Counted from the first letter of the stretch, positions 17,504-27,309 are shown. The stretch is DNA of 60,251 nucleotides from an uncultured Prochlorococcus sp. (GCA_902615165.1 CACMNZ010000002.1:1-60251); one strand, 5' to 3'. Numbers and translations are program-made. The notes: generated by a model from the sequence alone, not told the origin.

Positions 17504-18886
17504 TTAATTAGCTAAATTCCTAAATCTCGTAAATTGAGGTTCAAATAATAATTTAACAGTTCCTACGGGTCCATTTCTATGTTTAGTGACAATGATTTCT
17601 GTAATTCCTCTATCTTCAGTCTCTGGATTGTAGTATTCATCTCTATAAATCATTAATACTAAATCTGCGTCTTGTTCAATAGATCCTGATTCTCTTAAAT
17701 CACTTAACATTGGTCTTTTATTTGTTCTAGACTCAACCCCTCTACTAAGCTGAGATAAAGCTACTACTGGTACTTTTAATTCTCTGGCCATGCTTTTAAG
17801 ACCTCTTGTTATTCGTGAAAGTTCTTGCACTCTATTATCAGGGGTTGATCCTTCCATCAACTGCAGATAATCAATCACAATTAATCCAAGTTCTTTTTTT
17901 TGTTCAGCTATTAATCTTCTGCACAGAGATCTCATCTCTAAAACACTCAAGTTAGGCTTGTCATCTATAAATATTGGTAATTGACCTAATGAATTGATAC
18001 CTTCTCCGAGTAATGGCCATTCATCTTGCTGTAATCTTCCTGTTCTTAGCCTTCCACTTTCGATTCCGACTTCCATAGAGAGTAGTCTATATGTCAACTG
18101 TTCTTTACTCATTTCAAGGCTAAATACACACACAGGTAAATCTTGAGATTGTGCAACATTTTTAGCCAGATTAAGAACTATTGAAGTTTTTCCCATTGAA
18201 GGTCTTCCAGCAACAATTATTAAATCACTTCTTTGAAAACCTTGAGTCATTGCATCAAGATCATAGAAATTTACAGGAATTCCAGCTACTGAAGTACCTA
18301 ATGATCTTGACTCTATTTCATTGAAAGTACTTGTAAGGATTTCAGCGGCTTGAGTCAGACCTTTTGAAGGTTTTTCTTGACTGATTTCAAATATTTTTTG
18401 CTCTGCTTTATCTAGAACTTCATTAGTATCTTGGGTTTGATCAAAACCTAGTTGAACCACTTCATTCCCAGATCTAATAAGTTGCCTTCTCATAAATTTG
18501 TCGTTAATTAAATTAGCAACTTGTTCTATAGAAGCTGTAGAGGAAACATTTTCAACTAGCTCTACAAGTTTGCTATTCCCTCCAATTTTTTCTAGTGATC
18601 CATTATCTGCTAACCAAGCACTCATTGATGTTAAATCAGTTGGTTTTCCTTGGGTATGCAACATTAATGCTGTTCTATAAATCTCTTGATGGGCATTTAT
18701 ATAAAAAGCTTCAGGTTTAATTAAATCTGCAATTCTTCCGATCGCGTCTGGATCAAGAAGTATGCCACCAAGAACAGCTTCCTCTGCTTGAACGTTTTGA
18801 GGAGGAACTAATCCAGCATTTTCACTATTAAAATCCTTTTTAAAATTTTTATTTTGCCCATTATTTGGAAAAGGTACGGAAACCAT
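17504..18886 (-). CDS. dnaB: Replicative DNA helicase DnaB, no intein
   Basis: The 460-residue hexameric helicase unwinds DNA at the replication fork. The N-terminal domain (residues about 28-130, PPQNVQAEEAVLGGILLDPDAI) is followed by a linker and the RecA-like motor with Walker A GRPSMGKTS at about 227-235, DYLQLM (Walker B) and the SQLSRGVESR-type segment. Some cyanobacterial dnaB genes carry an intein in the motor domain, but this one is continuous and of normal length. The gene lies 58 bases after rplI, with mnmG 12 bases further on. Confidence 0.98.
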   Translation of the reverse strand: MVSVPFPNNGQNKNFKKDFNSENAGLVPPQNVQAEEAVLGGILLDPDAIGRIADLIKPEAFYINAHQEIYRTALMLHTQGKPTDLTSMSAWLADNGSLEKIGGNSKLVELVENVSSTASIEQVANLINDKFMRRQLIRSGNEVVQLGFDQTQDTNEVLDKAEQKIFEISQEKPSKGLTQAAEILTSTFNEIESRSLGTSVAGIPVNFYDLDAMTQGFQRSDLIIVAGRPSMGKTSIVLNLAKNVAQSQDLPVCVFSLEMSKEQLTYRLLSMEVGIESGRLRTGRLQQDEWPLLGEGINSLGQLPIFIDDKPNLSVLEMRSLCRRLIAEQKKELGLIVIDYLQLMEGSTPDNRVQELSRITRGLKSMARELKVPVVALSQLSRGVESRTNKRPMLSDLRESGSIEQDADLVLMIYRDEYYNPETEDRGITEIIVTKHRNGPVGTVKLLFEPQFTRFRNLAN

Positions 18887-18944
18887 ATCTTTAATTGCTT
18901 AGATATATACTCTGGCTACTTTTCAAAATAATGCAACAAATTGA

Positions 18945-19400
18945 TTAACTTGTTACTTCAATATTTACTTCTGCATTCACTTCTGGATGTAATTTTATTT
19001 TTGCAGTAAAGGAACCTAAATTATGAATATCAGGAACAGTAATGTTTCTTCTATCAATTTCTTTTTTAGTAGCCGCTTCTATCGCTTCGGCAACATCACC
19101 ATTGGTAACTGTTCCAAAAAGGACACCATCTTCTCCAACCTGTTTTTTGATTGTGAACCTACCTATTGTAGATAATGCAGTTTGAAAATCTAAAGCTTCT
19201 TGCTTTAATTTATCAGCAGCGATTTTTTCTTTTTCTTTCTTCCTTTCAATTTGTTTAAGGACAGCTGGTGTTACATTCATTGCCTTGCCATAAGGTAATA
19301 GAAAATTTCTTGCGTATCCGGGTGCTACTTCAACTAGATCTCCTTCTTTACCCAGTGATGCGATTGATTCAGTTAATGCGACTTGTACTCTTTTAGCCAT
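18945..19400 (-). CDS. rplI: Ribosomal protein L9
   Basis: The family-typical start [13 protein letters not shown] is at 19400, giving 151 residues; a longer reading from an ATG at 19415 adds five residues but is unlikely. The N-terminal domain has the L9 pattern [20 protein letters not shown], then the long lysine/glutamate-rich connecting helix ([20 protein letters not shown]) and a C-terminal RNA-binding domain. It binds 23S rRNA in the large subunit. It sits 20 bases downstream of desC and 58 bases upstream of dnaB on the same strand. Confidence 0.97.
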   Translation of the reverse strand: MAKRVQVALTESIASLGKEGDLVEVAPGYARNFLLPYGKAMNVTPAVLKQIERKKEKEKIAADKLKQEALDFQTALSTIGRFTIKKQVGEDGVLFGTVTNGDVAEAIEAATKKEIDRRNITVPDIHNLGSFTAKIKLHPEVNAEVNIEVTS

Positions 19401-19420
19401 GAAAATATTAGACAATATAG

Positions 19421-20359
19421 TTAATAATACGACCTAGAGGGTAACTTTACTTTTTTTGCAAGACCAAATATCGCAAGAATCTTAATATGTTCCCATGTTA
19501 TATCTATCTGGCCTCTAAATAATCCTTGTTTTGCAGAATTGGGAAATGCATGATGATTGTTATGCCAACCTTCTCCAAAGGTTAATGCAGCAACCCACGC
19601 ATTATTTTTAGATGAATCACCACTTTCAAATGGTGCTTTACCCCAACAATGCGTCGCGGAGTTTACTAGCCAAGTTACGTGATAAACAACCACAAGCCTC
19701 AATGGGATTCCCCAAAGGACTAGAGCCCATCCTCCAACTCCTAATTTTTGACCTATTGCGTACAAAGAAAGTCCAATAGGAATTTGTAAGAGTAAAAAAT
19801 GTTTATTTAAAAATCTATAGTATGGATCCTTAATTAAATCTGCACTTAGTTTTGGAACAGCTTTTAGTGCTTCTACATCTTTAAACATCCAACCCATATG
19901 ACTCCACCAAAACCCTTTTTTACTATTGTGATGATCTACTTCAGTATCTGAAAAAGAGTGGTGATGCCTATGTAAACCTACCCAATCTATTGGTCCATGC
20001 TGGCAACTTATAGCTCCACAGGTAGCAAAAAATCTTTCTAACCATCTTGGTACAACGAACGATCTGTGTGATAACAATCTGTGATATCCAAGGGTGACTC
20101 CTAAACAAGCAGTTACCCAGTAAAAAAATAATAATGAAGTGACTGCAGGAAGACTCCAAAATTTTGGTTGTAAAGCTACAAGGGAAAGAATATGTATCGC
20201 AACCATAAAAACTATTGTTCCCCACGTTTTATGTAGTCTTGGAGGATATCTTTTTGAATGACTGGAAGGTTCCAGTAATTTTTCTGAGAGTTCTATAACT
20301 TTTTCAGTTGGAACAGGTTTTTTTAATTTTGCTGTTTCTTGGAAAATTACTGAATTCAT
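19421..20359 (-). CDS. desC: Acyl-lipid delta-9-type fatty acid desaturase
   Basis: A 312-residue membrane di-iron desaturase. The three histidine boxes are present: HRLLSH at 93-98, HRHHH at 130-134 and HNNHH at 265-269, with GYHR and [12 protein letters not shown] contexts typical of the DesC/stearoyl-CoA desaturase group. Hydrophobic segments around residues 45-90 and 190-230 form the membrane part. It introduces a cis double bond into acyl chains of membrane glycerolipids. The family is large, so the exact position specificity (delta 9 or other) is inferred. It is divergent from the plus-strand gene at 20435, sharing a 75-base control region, and precedes rplI by 20 bases. Confidence 0.9.
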   Translation of the reverse strand: MNSVIFQETAKLKKPVPTEKVIELSEKLLEPSSHSKRYPPRLHKTWGTIVFMVAIHILSLVALQPKFWSLPAVTSLLFFYWVTACLGVTLGYHRLLSHRSFVVPRWLERFFATCGAISCQHGPIDWVGLHRHHHSFSDTEVDHHNSKKGFWWSHMGWMFKDVEALKAVPKLSADLIKDPYYRFLNKHFLLLQIPIGLSLYAIGQKLGVGGWALVLWGIPLRLVVVYHVTWLVNSATHCWGKAPFESGDSSKNNAWVAALTFGEGWHNNHHAFPNSAKQGLFRGQIDITWEHIKILAIFGLAKKVKLPSRSYY

Positions 20360-20408
20360 GATATTGAAATACTATTTTCAAAATTACCGATATGTAATAT
20401 TATCATAC

Positions 20409-20414
20409 TATACT
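20409..20414 (+). promoter_or_regulatory. -10 promoter element (TATACT) in the 75-base divergent desC / 20435 control region
   Basis: TATACT on the plus strand stands 20 bases before the GTG start at 20435, the right distance for a short leader. The same AT-rich stretch, read on the minus strand, has overlapping TATAGT- and TAATAT-like hexamers that could serve desC. No convincing -35 box is seen for either direction. Confidence 0.45.
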
Positions 20415-20434
20415 ATTGATAAGATTGATTATCT

Positions 20435-21133
20435 GTGAGTCTCGGATATCGCGATAAATTATCTAGAGGTCGAAGGGCTATGGCTCATTTAATACACCTC
20501 TGGCATGAAAGAAATGGTTGGTCTCACAGAGTATTGCCATTACTTTCAGAAGTTCTTGATTTAGGTAAAGTTCATAATTCGCAAATTTCTAATCTTAGAA
20601 ATGGGAAGTTATCTTCGCCAGGCCCTGAAGTTTTTCTTGCTTTAGCTCAAGTTAATACGATTCTTGATCAAGGCATTGAAAAAATCAGGGATCGTTTTGA
20701 AAGTGATTACCCAGAGTTATGGAAATCTTTGGAAGAGTCTGCATTACCCCTAAAAAATGATTCTGGTGATCCATTGTCGGCTGGGGAGTTATTCGAGATA
20801 TTTTCAGGATTAAAACCTTTACCTTCATCCTTTGACTGGTACATAGAAGATGAAGAAGCCTCTGCTTTAAGTGATGCTCTTTCAGTGCATTTTTGTCAGA
20901 ATAAGGCTTGGAGATCATGTAAAATGCAGGTAATGGAGGCCTATGCTGTCAATAAATCTGCCCGTAGAGAACGTTTTGCTGAGGTAATTGCAGGAATTAG
21001 AGATTATACGGCAGAAGAATTAGATGGAGAACTTCTTGATTTATATGAGGCTTCAAAAAAACTTTCTTATTTTCAGGGTAAAGGACCTAATGCTTTCCTC
21101 GTAGAATTAAGAAATTTAGCTTCTGAAAAATAA
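20435..21133 (+). CDS. Hypothetical protein with a possible N-terminal helix-turn-helix
   Basis: The 232-residue protein starts at a GTG (20435). Residues 20-70 read like a phage-repressor-type helix-turn-helix: LIHLWHERNGWSHRVLPLLSEVL, then VHNSQISNLRNGKLSSPGPEVFLALA. The rest is soluble, with no membrane segment and no family I recognise. It lies 18 bases upstream of the PLP-enzyme gene, and gcvH and gcvP follow, so all four may be one operon and this protein could act as its regulator. DNA binding is an inference from the pattern only; calling the protein simply hypothetical would also be fair. Confidence 0.7.
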   Translation: MSLGYRDKLSRGRRAMAHLIHLWHERNGWSHRVLPLLSEVLDLGKVHNSQISNLRNGKLSSPGPEVFLALAQVNTILDQGIEKIRDRFESDYPELWKSLEESALPLKNDSGDPLSAGELFEIFSGLKPLPSSFDWYIEDEEASALSDALSVHFCQNKAWRSCKMQVMEAYAVNKSARRERFAEVIAGIRDYTAEELDGELLDLYEASKKLSYFQGKGPNAFLVELRNLASEK

Positions 21134-21151
21134 CATGAATTTTCATAATAA

Positions 21152-22444
21152 ATGATTCTTGACAATAACTTAAAACTGGCTGAAAACGCTGTTCTTTCTG
21201 TTGAAGAGAGTTTAAGTAAAGTTTTCCAAGAAAGGTCTAATCAGGTTTTCCAGAAATTAGAAAATATTTTGACGATTTTTAAGGAAGAAAAAGTTTCTAC
21301 TAGTCATTTCAATCAATCTTCTGGTAGTGGTCATGATGATATATCTAGAGAAAAAATTGATGCGGTTTTTGCAAGATTGTTTCTTGCTGAAAAGGCTGCT
21401 GTGAGGATGCAATTTGTAAGTGGAACGCATGCAATAAGTTCTGTCTTATTTGGAATACTTCGACCTGGAGATGTAATGTTATCTCTTACAGGACAACCAT
21501 ATGACACGTTAGAAGAAGTCATAGGAATAAGGGGAGGAGGAAAAGGCTCACTTAAAGATTTTGATATTAAATATAAGCAAATAAATATCTGCGAGAATTT
21601 TGATTCTTTTGAAGAACAAATTGTTCATTCTTTTGAAGAAAATACATGCAAATTAGTATTCATACAAAAAAGTTGTGGATATAGTTGGAGAAAGTCTCTT
21701 ACGAATCATCAGATAGAAAAAATTTGTAGTCTTATTCATTCCCTTGATCCTAATTGTATATGTTTTGTTGATAACTGTTATGGGGAGCTTGTTGAAGATA
21801 GTGAACCAATTTCTAAAGGAGCAAATATAATTGCAGGATCATTGATTAAAAATTTGGGAGGAACAATCGTTCCAACTGGTGGGTACGTTGCAGGAGATGC
21901 AGAGTTGGTTGAGATGGCATGTTCTAGATTAACCTCACCAGGCATTGGTTCTTCTGCAGGAATAAATTTTGGACTAGGAAGATTAATTTTGCAGGGTTTG
22001 TTTTTAGCACCACAAATTGTTCACGAATCACTAAAAGGTGCTGATATGGTTGCAGCAGTCTTTAAAAATTTGGGATTTAAGGTTTTACCAGAGCCAGCAA
22101 CTTATAGATCTGATCTTATTCAGTCAGTAAGATTGAATAATCCTGATTTGGTACAAAAAGTTTGTCAATCTTTTCAAAATTCTTCACCAGTAGATTCTTT
22201 TCTAAATGTTGTTCCATCATCAATGGATGGATATGATTCAAAATTATTAATGGCAGGTGGTACTTTTATTGAAGGTAGTACAAGTGAATTTTCTGCTGAT
22301 GCCCCTCTAAGAGATCCTTACAATATTTTTGTTCAAGGTGGTTCTCACATAGCTCACATCAAAATTGCATTAATTCGATTATTATCTGAACTATTAGAGG
22401 AAAAATTAATTTCAAAGGATTCTCTACTTCCTTTATCTACTTAA
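21152..22444 (+). CDS. PLP-dependent enzyme of the aluminium-resistance / methionine gamma-lyase-like family
   Basis: A 430-residue fold-type I PLP enzyme. It contains SSGSGHDDISREKID near residues 56-70, SGTHAISSVLFGILRPGD near 90-107, the aspartate ligand in CFVDNCYGEL, and the PLP lysine K233 in AGSLIKNLGG. The family is annotated as a cystathionine beta-lyase-like group involved in aluminium resistance, but its natural substrate is unsettled. The gene is only two bases upstream of gcvH and 18 bases downstream of the HTH-like gene, suggesting a link with glycine or one-carbon metabolism. ATG at 21152. Confidence 0.87.
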   Translation: MILDNNLKLAENAVLSVEESLSKVFQERSNQVFQKLENILTIFKEEKVSTSHFNQSSGSGHDDISREKIDAVFARLFLAEKAAVRMQFVSGTHAISSVLFGILRPGDVMLSLTGQPYDTLEEVIGIRGGGKGSLKDFDIKYKQINICENFDSFEEQIVHSFEENTCKLVFIQKSCGYSWRKSLTNHQIEKICSLIHSLDPNCICFVDNCYGELVEDSEPISKGANIIAGSLIKNLGGTIVPTGGYVAGDAELVEMACSRLTSPGIGSSAGINFGLGRLILQGLFLAPQIVHESLKGADMVAAVFKNLGFKVLPEPATYRSDLIQSVRLNNPDLVQKVCQSFQNSSPVDSFLNVVPSSMDGYDSKLLMAGGTFIEGSTSEFSADAPLRDPYNIFVQGGSHIAHIKIALIRLLSELLEEKLISKDSLLPLST

Positions 22445-22446
22445 TC

Positions 22447-22836
22447 ATGTCTTATAAGTTTCCAGACAACCTCAACTATGCTGATACTCATGAATATGTC
22501 TTGGAAGAAAATGGATTATTAAAAATTGGAGTTAGTGAATTCGCTATAGATCAATTAGGAGATATTGTTTTTGTTGAATTAGCTGATGAAGGGGCGACTT
22601 TACAGAAAGGCGAGACTTTTGGAACAATAGAATCAGTTAAGGCCGTAGAGGAAGTCTATCTGCCTTTTTCAGGAGAAATAGTATCTGTAAATGAAAGTGT
22701 TATTGAGAACCCTGAGCTTTTACAGAATGATCCGATTGGAGACGGTTGGTTAGTCATTTTGAAACCAGAATCAAAAGCATCGATTGCTGATTTGATGACT
22801 TCTGAGGAATATCAATTAAAGGTTGTACCAAAATAA
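22447..22836 (+). CDS. gcvH: Glycine cleavage system H protein
   Basis: The 129-residue lipoyl carrier protein shuttles the aminomethyl group among P, T and L proteins. The lipoylated lysine is K65 in ESVKAVEEVY, within the usual GTIESVKAVEEV block, and the family patterns THEYVLEENG and NPELLQNDPIGDGWL are complete. It begins two bases after the PLP-enzyme gene and is followed after 45 bases by gcvP, so it is in the same operon. Confidence 0.98.
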   Translation: MSYKFPDNLNYADTHEYVLEENGLLKIGVSEFAIDQLGDIVFVELADEGATLQKGETFGTIESVKAVEEVYLPFSGEIVSVNESVIENPELLQNDPIGDGWLVILKPESKASIADLMTSEEYQLKVVPK

Positions 22837-22881
22837 GGCAAACTTTTTAAAAAGAGCTATTTTAAAGAAAAATATTTTAAT

Positions 22882-25791
22882 ATGACATCCAAATTTGGGT
22901 CTGATTTGTTTATTGATAGGCATCTTGGGTTAGGAGATAATGATGAAAGAATCATGCTGAATAAGCTTGGTTTTAACAATATTGATCAATTTATAAATCA
23001 AGTTATTCCTGAAGATATTCAGCTTAAAGATAAATCTTCAGAAATATTGCCCCAAGGTTGTTCAGAAATTGAGGCTTTAAATGAATTAGAAGAGATTGCG
23101 AATAAAAATACTAAAATGAGATCACTCATAGGCCTTGGTTATTATGACAATCATTTGCCTAAAGTAATCCAAAGACATGTTCTTGAAAATCCAAGGTGGT
23201 ACACGTCTTATACTCCATATCAAGCAGAAATTGCACAAGGAAGATTAGAAGCTCTATTTAATTTTCAGACTATTGTTTGTGAACTAACAGGATTCCCTGT
23301 CGCCAATGCATCTTTGTTGGATGAGGGTACTGCTGCTGCAGAAGCTATGTCCATGAGTTTTGCTGCAAGAAAAAATAAATCTTCAAAAGTGTACTTAGTG
23401 GAGTCAAATGTTTTTGATCATACTTTTAATGTTCTACAAACCAGAGCAAAACCTTTGGGAATATCCTTAAAACGCTTTACTCAAAGTAACCTTCCTAATC
23501 ATGATGATGTTTTTGGAATGTTGTTGCAATTACCTGGTAAAAATGGAGAATTATATGATCCCACATTCTTAATATCCCAAGCACATAGATCAGAAATTAT
23601 TGTTACGGCATGTATTGATCCATTAGCACAAGTTTTGATTAAACCAATTTCTGAATTTGGTGTCGATGTAGCAGTGGGAAGTATGCAAAGATTTGGAGTT
23701 CCATTAGGTTTTGGTGGCCCCCATGCATCATATTTTGCTTGTAGTGAAAAATATAAAAGGCTGATACCCGGAAGAATTGTTGGGCAAACTCTATCTAAAA
23801 ATGGAGAAAAGTCTCTAAGACTAGCATTGCAAACAAGAGAGCAACATATTCGAAGGGAAAAGGCCACTAGTAATATTTGCACTGCTCAATCTTTGTTAGC
23901 CATAATTTCTTCTTTTTATGCTATTTATCATGGACCCTCTGGATTAACCCAAATTGCTAAGAGATTAGTTGAGTTGAGAATAAATTTAGAATCAAGTTTA
24001 GCTGCTTTGGGTTTTGATATTCCTGATGGGATTAGATTTGATAGTGTTGATGTTTATTCTGAGCACTCCCAGAGGATCCATAATGAAGCTCTAAAAAATG
24101 GCTATAACTTAAGAATTTTGCCGTTGGGATCAACTATTGAAAATTCAACTGGCTTTGGGATCTCTTTAGATGAGCTTAGTAATGAAAAAGAAATAAACGA
24201 TATTTTGACTTTCATAGCAAACCTCATAGAAAAAGAAGAAGATTTAGAGCAAATAAAATTTGATAAAGAATTTCATCTTGAAAGTTTAGCTTTGAGATCC
24301 AGTGCATGGATGCAGCAAGATATATTCACAAATTACCAAAGTGAAACTGAATTAATGAGATATATATTCCGACTTGCAGAAAAAGATTTTTCTTTGGTAG
24401 ATGGGATGATGCCATTGGGAAGCTGTACCATGAAGTTAAATTCTGCAGCAGAGTTAAATCCAGTCTCTTGGGCTAATTTATCTTCCATTCATCCTTTTTC
24501 CCCACGAGATCAAACTAAAGGCTATTCAAAAATTATATCTGACCTAGAAAAATGGATAAGTGAGATTGTTGGTTTAAAATCAGTTTCTTTTCAACCAAAT
24601 GCAGGCTCTCAAGGAGAGTTTGCAGGTTTATTGGCAATAAATTCTTATTTTGAATCAAAAGGTGAACTGTTAAGAAAAAAATGTTTAATTCCAAAAAGTG
24701 CCCATGGAACAAATCCTGCTAGTGCAGTTATGGCAGGTTTTGAAGTTTTAACTGTTGAATGTGATGACGAAGGAAATATTGATTTTGAAGATTTGTCAAT
24801 TAAGGTCAAGAAATTTAATAACCAAATAGGGGCTCTTATGTTGACTTATCCCTCTACTCATGGAGTTTTTGAATTACAAATCAGAAAGATATGCGATTTA
24901 ATTCACTCTGTGGGAGGATTTGTCTATTTAGATGGAGCAAATTTGAACGCTCAGGTTGGATTATGTAAACCGGGGAATTATGGTGTTGATGTTTGTCATT
25001 TGAATTTACATAAAACATTCTGCATTCCACATGGAGGTGGTGGTCCAGGAGTAGGTCCAGTTGCTGCATCAGAAACTTTGAGCCCATTTCTTCCTACTCA
25101 TTCTTTAATGGATAATAATTTATCTAATAGTTCCAATTACGTATCTTCTGCCAAGCATGGGAGTGCAAGTATTCTTCCAATAAGTTGGATGTACATAAAA
25201 ATGGCTGGTCTTAGTGGTTTAAGAAAAGCAACTGCGCATGCAATTTTATCTGCAAATTATATTGCGCATTCTTTAAAGCATAAATTCAAGATTCTTTATA
25301 AAGGAAAAAATAATTTTGTCGCACATGAATGTATTTTAGATTTTAGGGATTTAAAATCTAAAACTGGTTTGAGTGTAAATGATTTAGCTAAACGATTAAT
25401 AGATTATAGTTTTCATGCCCCAACTATAAGTTGGCCTGTTCCAGAGACGATAATGATAGAGCCTACTGAAAGTGAAAGTTTGGTTGAATTGGATAGATTT
25501 TGCGAGGCTATGCTATTGATTGGTGAAGAAATCAGCGAAATAGAAAAAAATGTTGCATTAAAGAATAATAATGTAATAAGTAACGCCCCCCATACGCTGA
25601 AAGAGTTAATTGCTGATAATTGGCATTATCCTTATTCAAAAGAAAAAGCTTCTTTTCCTTTTAAAACGCCAACTTCTATCAAGTTTTGGTCTTCAGTTTC
25701 TAGGATCAATAATGCATATGGCGATCGTAATTTAATTTGTTCTTGCAATGTAAATCAAGATGAGACTTTCGAAGAAAAAAAATGTGCTTAA
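22882..25791 (+). CDS. gcvP: Glycine dehydrogenase (decarboxylating), glycine cleavage P protein
   Basis: A full-length single-chain P protein of 969 residues. It decarboxylates glycine and transfers the aminomethyl group to lipoyl-GcvH. The two homologous halves are both present; the PLP lysine is about K711 in HLNLHKTFCIPHGGGGPG, the glycine-rich loop typical of the family. N-terminal RHLGLGDND and the middle GMMPLGSCTMKLN segments are conserved. It ends with the gcvH-gcvP unit; the T protein is elsewhere in the window. The 129-base gap after it shows only AT-rich DNA. Confidence 0.98.
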   Translation: MTSKFGSDLFIDRHLGLGDNDERIMLNKLGFNNIDQFINQVIPEDIQLKDKSSEILPQGCSEIEALNELEEIANKNTKMRSLIGLGYYDNHLPKVIQRHVLENPRWYTSYTPYQAEIAQGRLEALFNFQTIVCELTGFPVANASLLDEGTAAAEAMSMSFAARKNKSSKVYLVESNVFDHTFNVLQTRAKPLGISLKRFTQSNLPNHDDVFGMLLQLPGKNGELYDPTFLISQAHRSEIIVTACIDPLAQVLIKPISEFGVDVAVGSMQRFGVPLGFGGPHASYFACSEKYKRLIPGRIVGQTLSKNGEKSLRLALQTREQHIRREKATSNICTAQSLLAIISSFYAIYHGPSGLTQIAKRLVELRINLESSLAALGFDIPDGIRFDSVDVYSEHSQRIHNEALKNGYNLRILPLGSTIENSTGFGISLDELSNEKEINDILTFIANLIEKEEDLEQIKFDKEFHLESLALRSSAWMQQDIFTNYQSETELMRYIFRLAEKDFSLVDGMMPLGSCTMKLNSAAELNPVSWANLSSIHPFSPRDQTKGYSKIISDLEKWISEIVGLKSVSFQPNAGSQGEFAGLLAINSYFESKGELLRKKCLIPKSAHGTNPASAVMAGFEVLTVECDDEGNIDFEDLSIKVKKFNNQIGALMLTYPSTHGVFELQIRKICDLIHSVGGFVYLDGANLNAQVGLCKPGNYGVDVCHLNLHKTFCIPHGGGGPGVGPVAASETLSPFLPTHSLMDNNLSNSSNYVSSAKHGSASILPISWMYIKMAGLSGLRKATAHAILSANYIAHSLKHKFKILYKGKNNFVAHECILDFRDLKSKTGLSVNDLAKRLIDYSFHAPTISWPVPETIMIEPTESESLVELDRFCEAMLLIGEEISEIEKNVALKNNNVISNAPHTLKELIADNWHYPYSKEKASFPFKTPTSIKFWSSVSRINNAYGDRNLICSCNVNQDETFEEKKCA

Positions 25792-25920
25792 AGGACTAGC
25801 GTCATTATATTTGCTTAGTTATTATCAGTGAGAATAAAAATTTAATATTTTCTTATAGAATTTTTTTAAATTTTTTTATTAAAATATTCAAGCATCAAAT
25901 TTTTTGGGGTATTTGAAGCT

Positions 25921-26169
25921 ATGACCAAAGATTTTAAATCTGGCAATGTTAAGCAGCTGCCAGTGAAAAACGTAGACTTACCAAATTTTGTTAATAATTT
26001 TTTAGGAGACAACCATAACATTTGTTCCATTGAGGGAACTAATGTTATAAGAGTGCCATTTGGTAAAAAATTCTCAAAGAAAAAAAGGCCTGAAAAGAAT
26101 CAAAGTATCGCTACTCTAATACTTCCTTTAAGTTCATATAGTAATCCTACGCCTCCACACGTAGCGTAA
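25921..26169 (+). CDS. Hypothetical small protein, 82 residues
   Basis: A soluble basic protein that begins MTKDFKSGNVKQLPVKNVDL. It contains IEGTNVIRVPFGKKFSKKKRP and a C-terminal segment SIATLILPLSSYSNPTPPHVA. No signal peptide, membrane segment or known motif is visible. The frame runs unbroken from ATG at 25921 to a stop seven bases before the convergent sqdX. The 129-base leader is very AT-rich; I see no strong ribosome binding site. I do not recognise a family; it may be restricted to picocyanobacteria. Confidence 0.6.
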   Translation: MTKDFKSGNVKQLPVKNVDLPNFVNNFLGDNHNICSIEGTNVIRVPFGKKFSKKKRPEKNQSIATLILPLSSYSNPTPPHVA

Positions 26170-26175
26170 TTAAGA

Positions 26176-27309
26176 TTAATCTATTTCTTTGAGAGTATCT
26201 GCATAATAATTTTGTAGTTGTAACGTCGCTTGATTCCAATCCCATTTTTCTGCTTCGTTTCGTGCCTCTCTCCTCATAAGTTCTCTTTTATCTTCATTCT
26301 CTAAAATTTTTTTTGTAGCTTCAATCAAACTCTGTTCTCCATTATCCTTTTCATCAGGATCATACAAACAACCATTAATCCCATCGCTAATAATATCTGG
26401 AATCCCCCCCTTGTTGGCTCCGATAACTGGACATCCTGCTGCCATTGCTTCTAGTAAAACTAACCCAAGAGTTTCTGTACTAGATGGAAATAAAAATATA
26501 TCTCCTGAGGCATAGGCGCTAGCAAGTTCATCGCCAGATAAATATCCTATGAAATTAGTCTTGGTATGTTCAAAGATTTTTTCAAGCTGGTTTCTATATG
26601 GTCCGTCACCTACAAGTGCTAGGCAAGCATTAGGAATACTTTCTAAGACTGGTTTAATTCTCTCAATTTGTTTTTCTGCTGATAATCTTCCTACATAAAT
26701 CAATAAGTAATTAGCGTCGTTGTATTCCCCAAATAATTTTTTTCTCATTTTCTCACTTCTTAAATCTGGCCGGAAACTGTAAGTATCTACTCCCCTTTGC
26801 CACAGAGCAGTCCTTAGAATACCTTTATCTTTTAACTCATTTACCATCGCGGTGGATGTACATAAATTTAACAAGGCTTGATTATGTGCTGCTTTAAGTA
26901 ATTCCCACAAAAGTGGCTCTAACATACCCATACCATAATGTTCTAGATATTTCGGAAGATGAGTATGATAACTGGCAATTAAAGGAATATTATTAGTTTT
27001 CGCCAACCATATGCCTCCTAAGCCAAGAACAGCTGGATTAACAACATGTATTAGATCTGGGTTAAATTTCTCTAACTTATCTGAGACTGCAGGCCCTGGT
27101 AAACCAAGCTTCAACTCTGGGTATAAGGGTAATGGCATTGCAGCAACTCCAACCACAGTTGCGCCCATATATGATTCTGGACACCCCTCTGGACAAAAAA
27201 TTATAACTTCATCACCATTTTTTATTAAAAATTCAATTGTTTTAGTCAGTCTTGTAACTATGCCGTCGACTTTAGGTAAAAAAGTTTCAGTAAACAATGC
27301 AATTTTCAC
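26176..27309 (-). CDS. sqdX: Sulfoquinovosyltransferase (SQDG synthase), GT4 family
   Basis: The 377-residue GT-B glycosyltransferase transfers sulfoquinovose from UDP-sulfoquinovose to diacylglycerol, the last step of sulfolipid synthesis. It begins MKIALFTETFLPKVDGIVTR, with SYHTHLPKYLEHYG near residue 115, and ends with the GT4 donor-binding block FPSSTETLGLVLLEAMAAGCPVIG containing the EX7E-type glutamates. Its partner sqdB lies directly upstream (24 bases), which makes the identification strong. Sulfolipid replaces phospholipid in thylakoid membranes, a known phosphate-saving trait of this group. Confidence 0.94.
   Translation of the reverse strand: MKIALFTETFLPKVDGIVTRLTKTIEFLIKNGDEVIIFCPEGCPESYMGATVVGVAAMPLPLYPELKLGLPGPAVSDKLEKFNPDLIHVVNPAVLGLGGIWLAKTNNIPLIASYHTHLPKYLEHYGMGMLEPLLWELLKAAHNQALLNLCTSTAMVNELKDKGILRTALWQRGVDTYSFRPDLRSEKMRKKLFGEYNDANYLLIYVGRLSAEKQIERIKPVLESIPNACLALVGDGPYRNQLEKIFEHTKTNFIGYLSGDELASAYASGDIFLFPSSTETLGLVLLEAMAAGCPVIGANKGGIPDIISDGINGCLYDPDEKDNGEQSLIEATKKILENEDKRELMRREARNEAEKWDWNQATLQLQNYYADTLKEID

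Noticed and set aside
20394..20408. NtcA-like GTA...TAC in the desC control region
   Set aside because: The spacing is nine bases, whereas the NtcA consensus needs eight; I see no true site.
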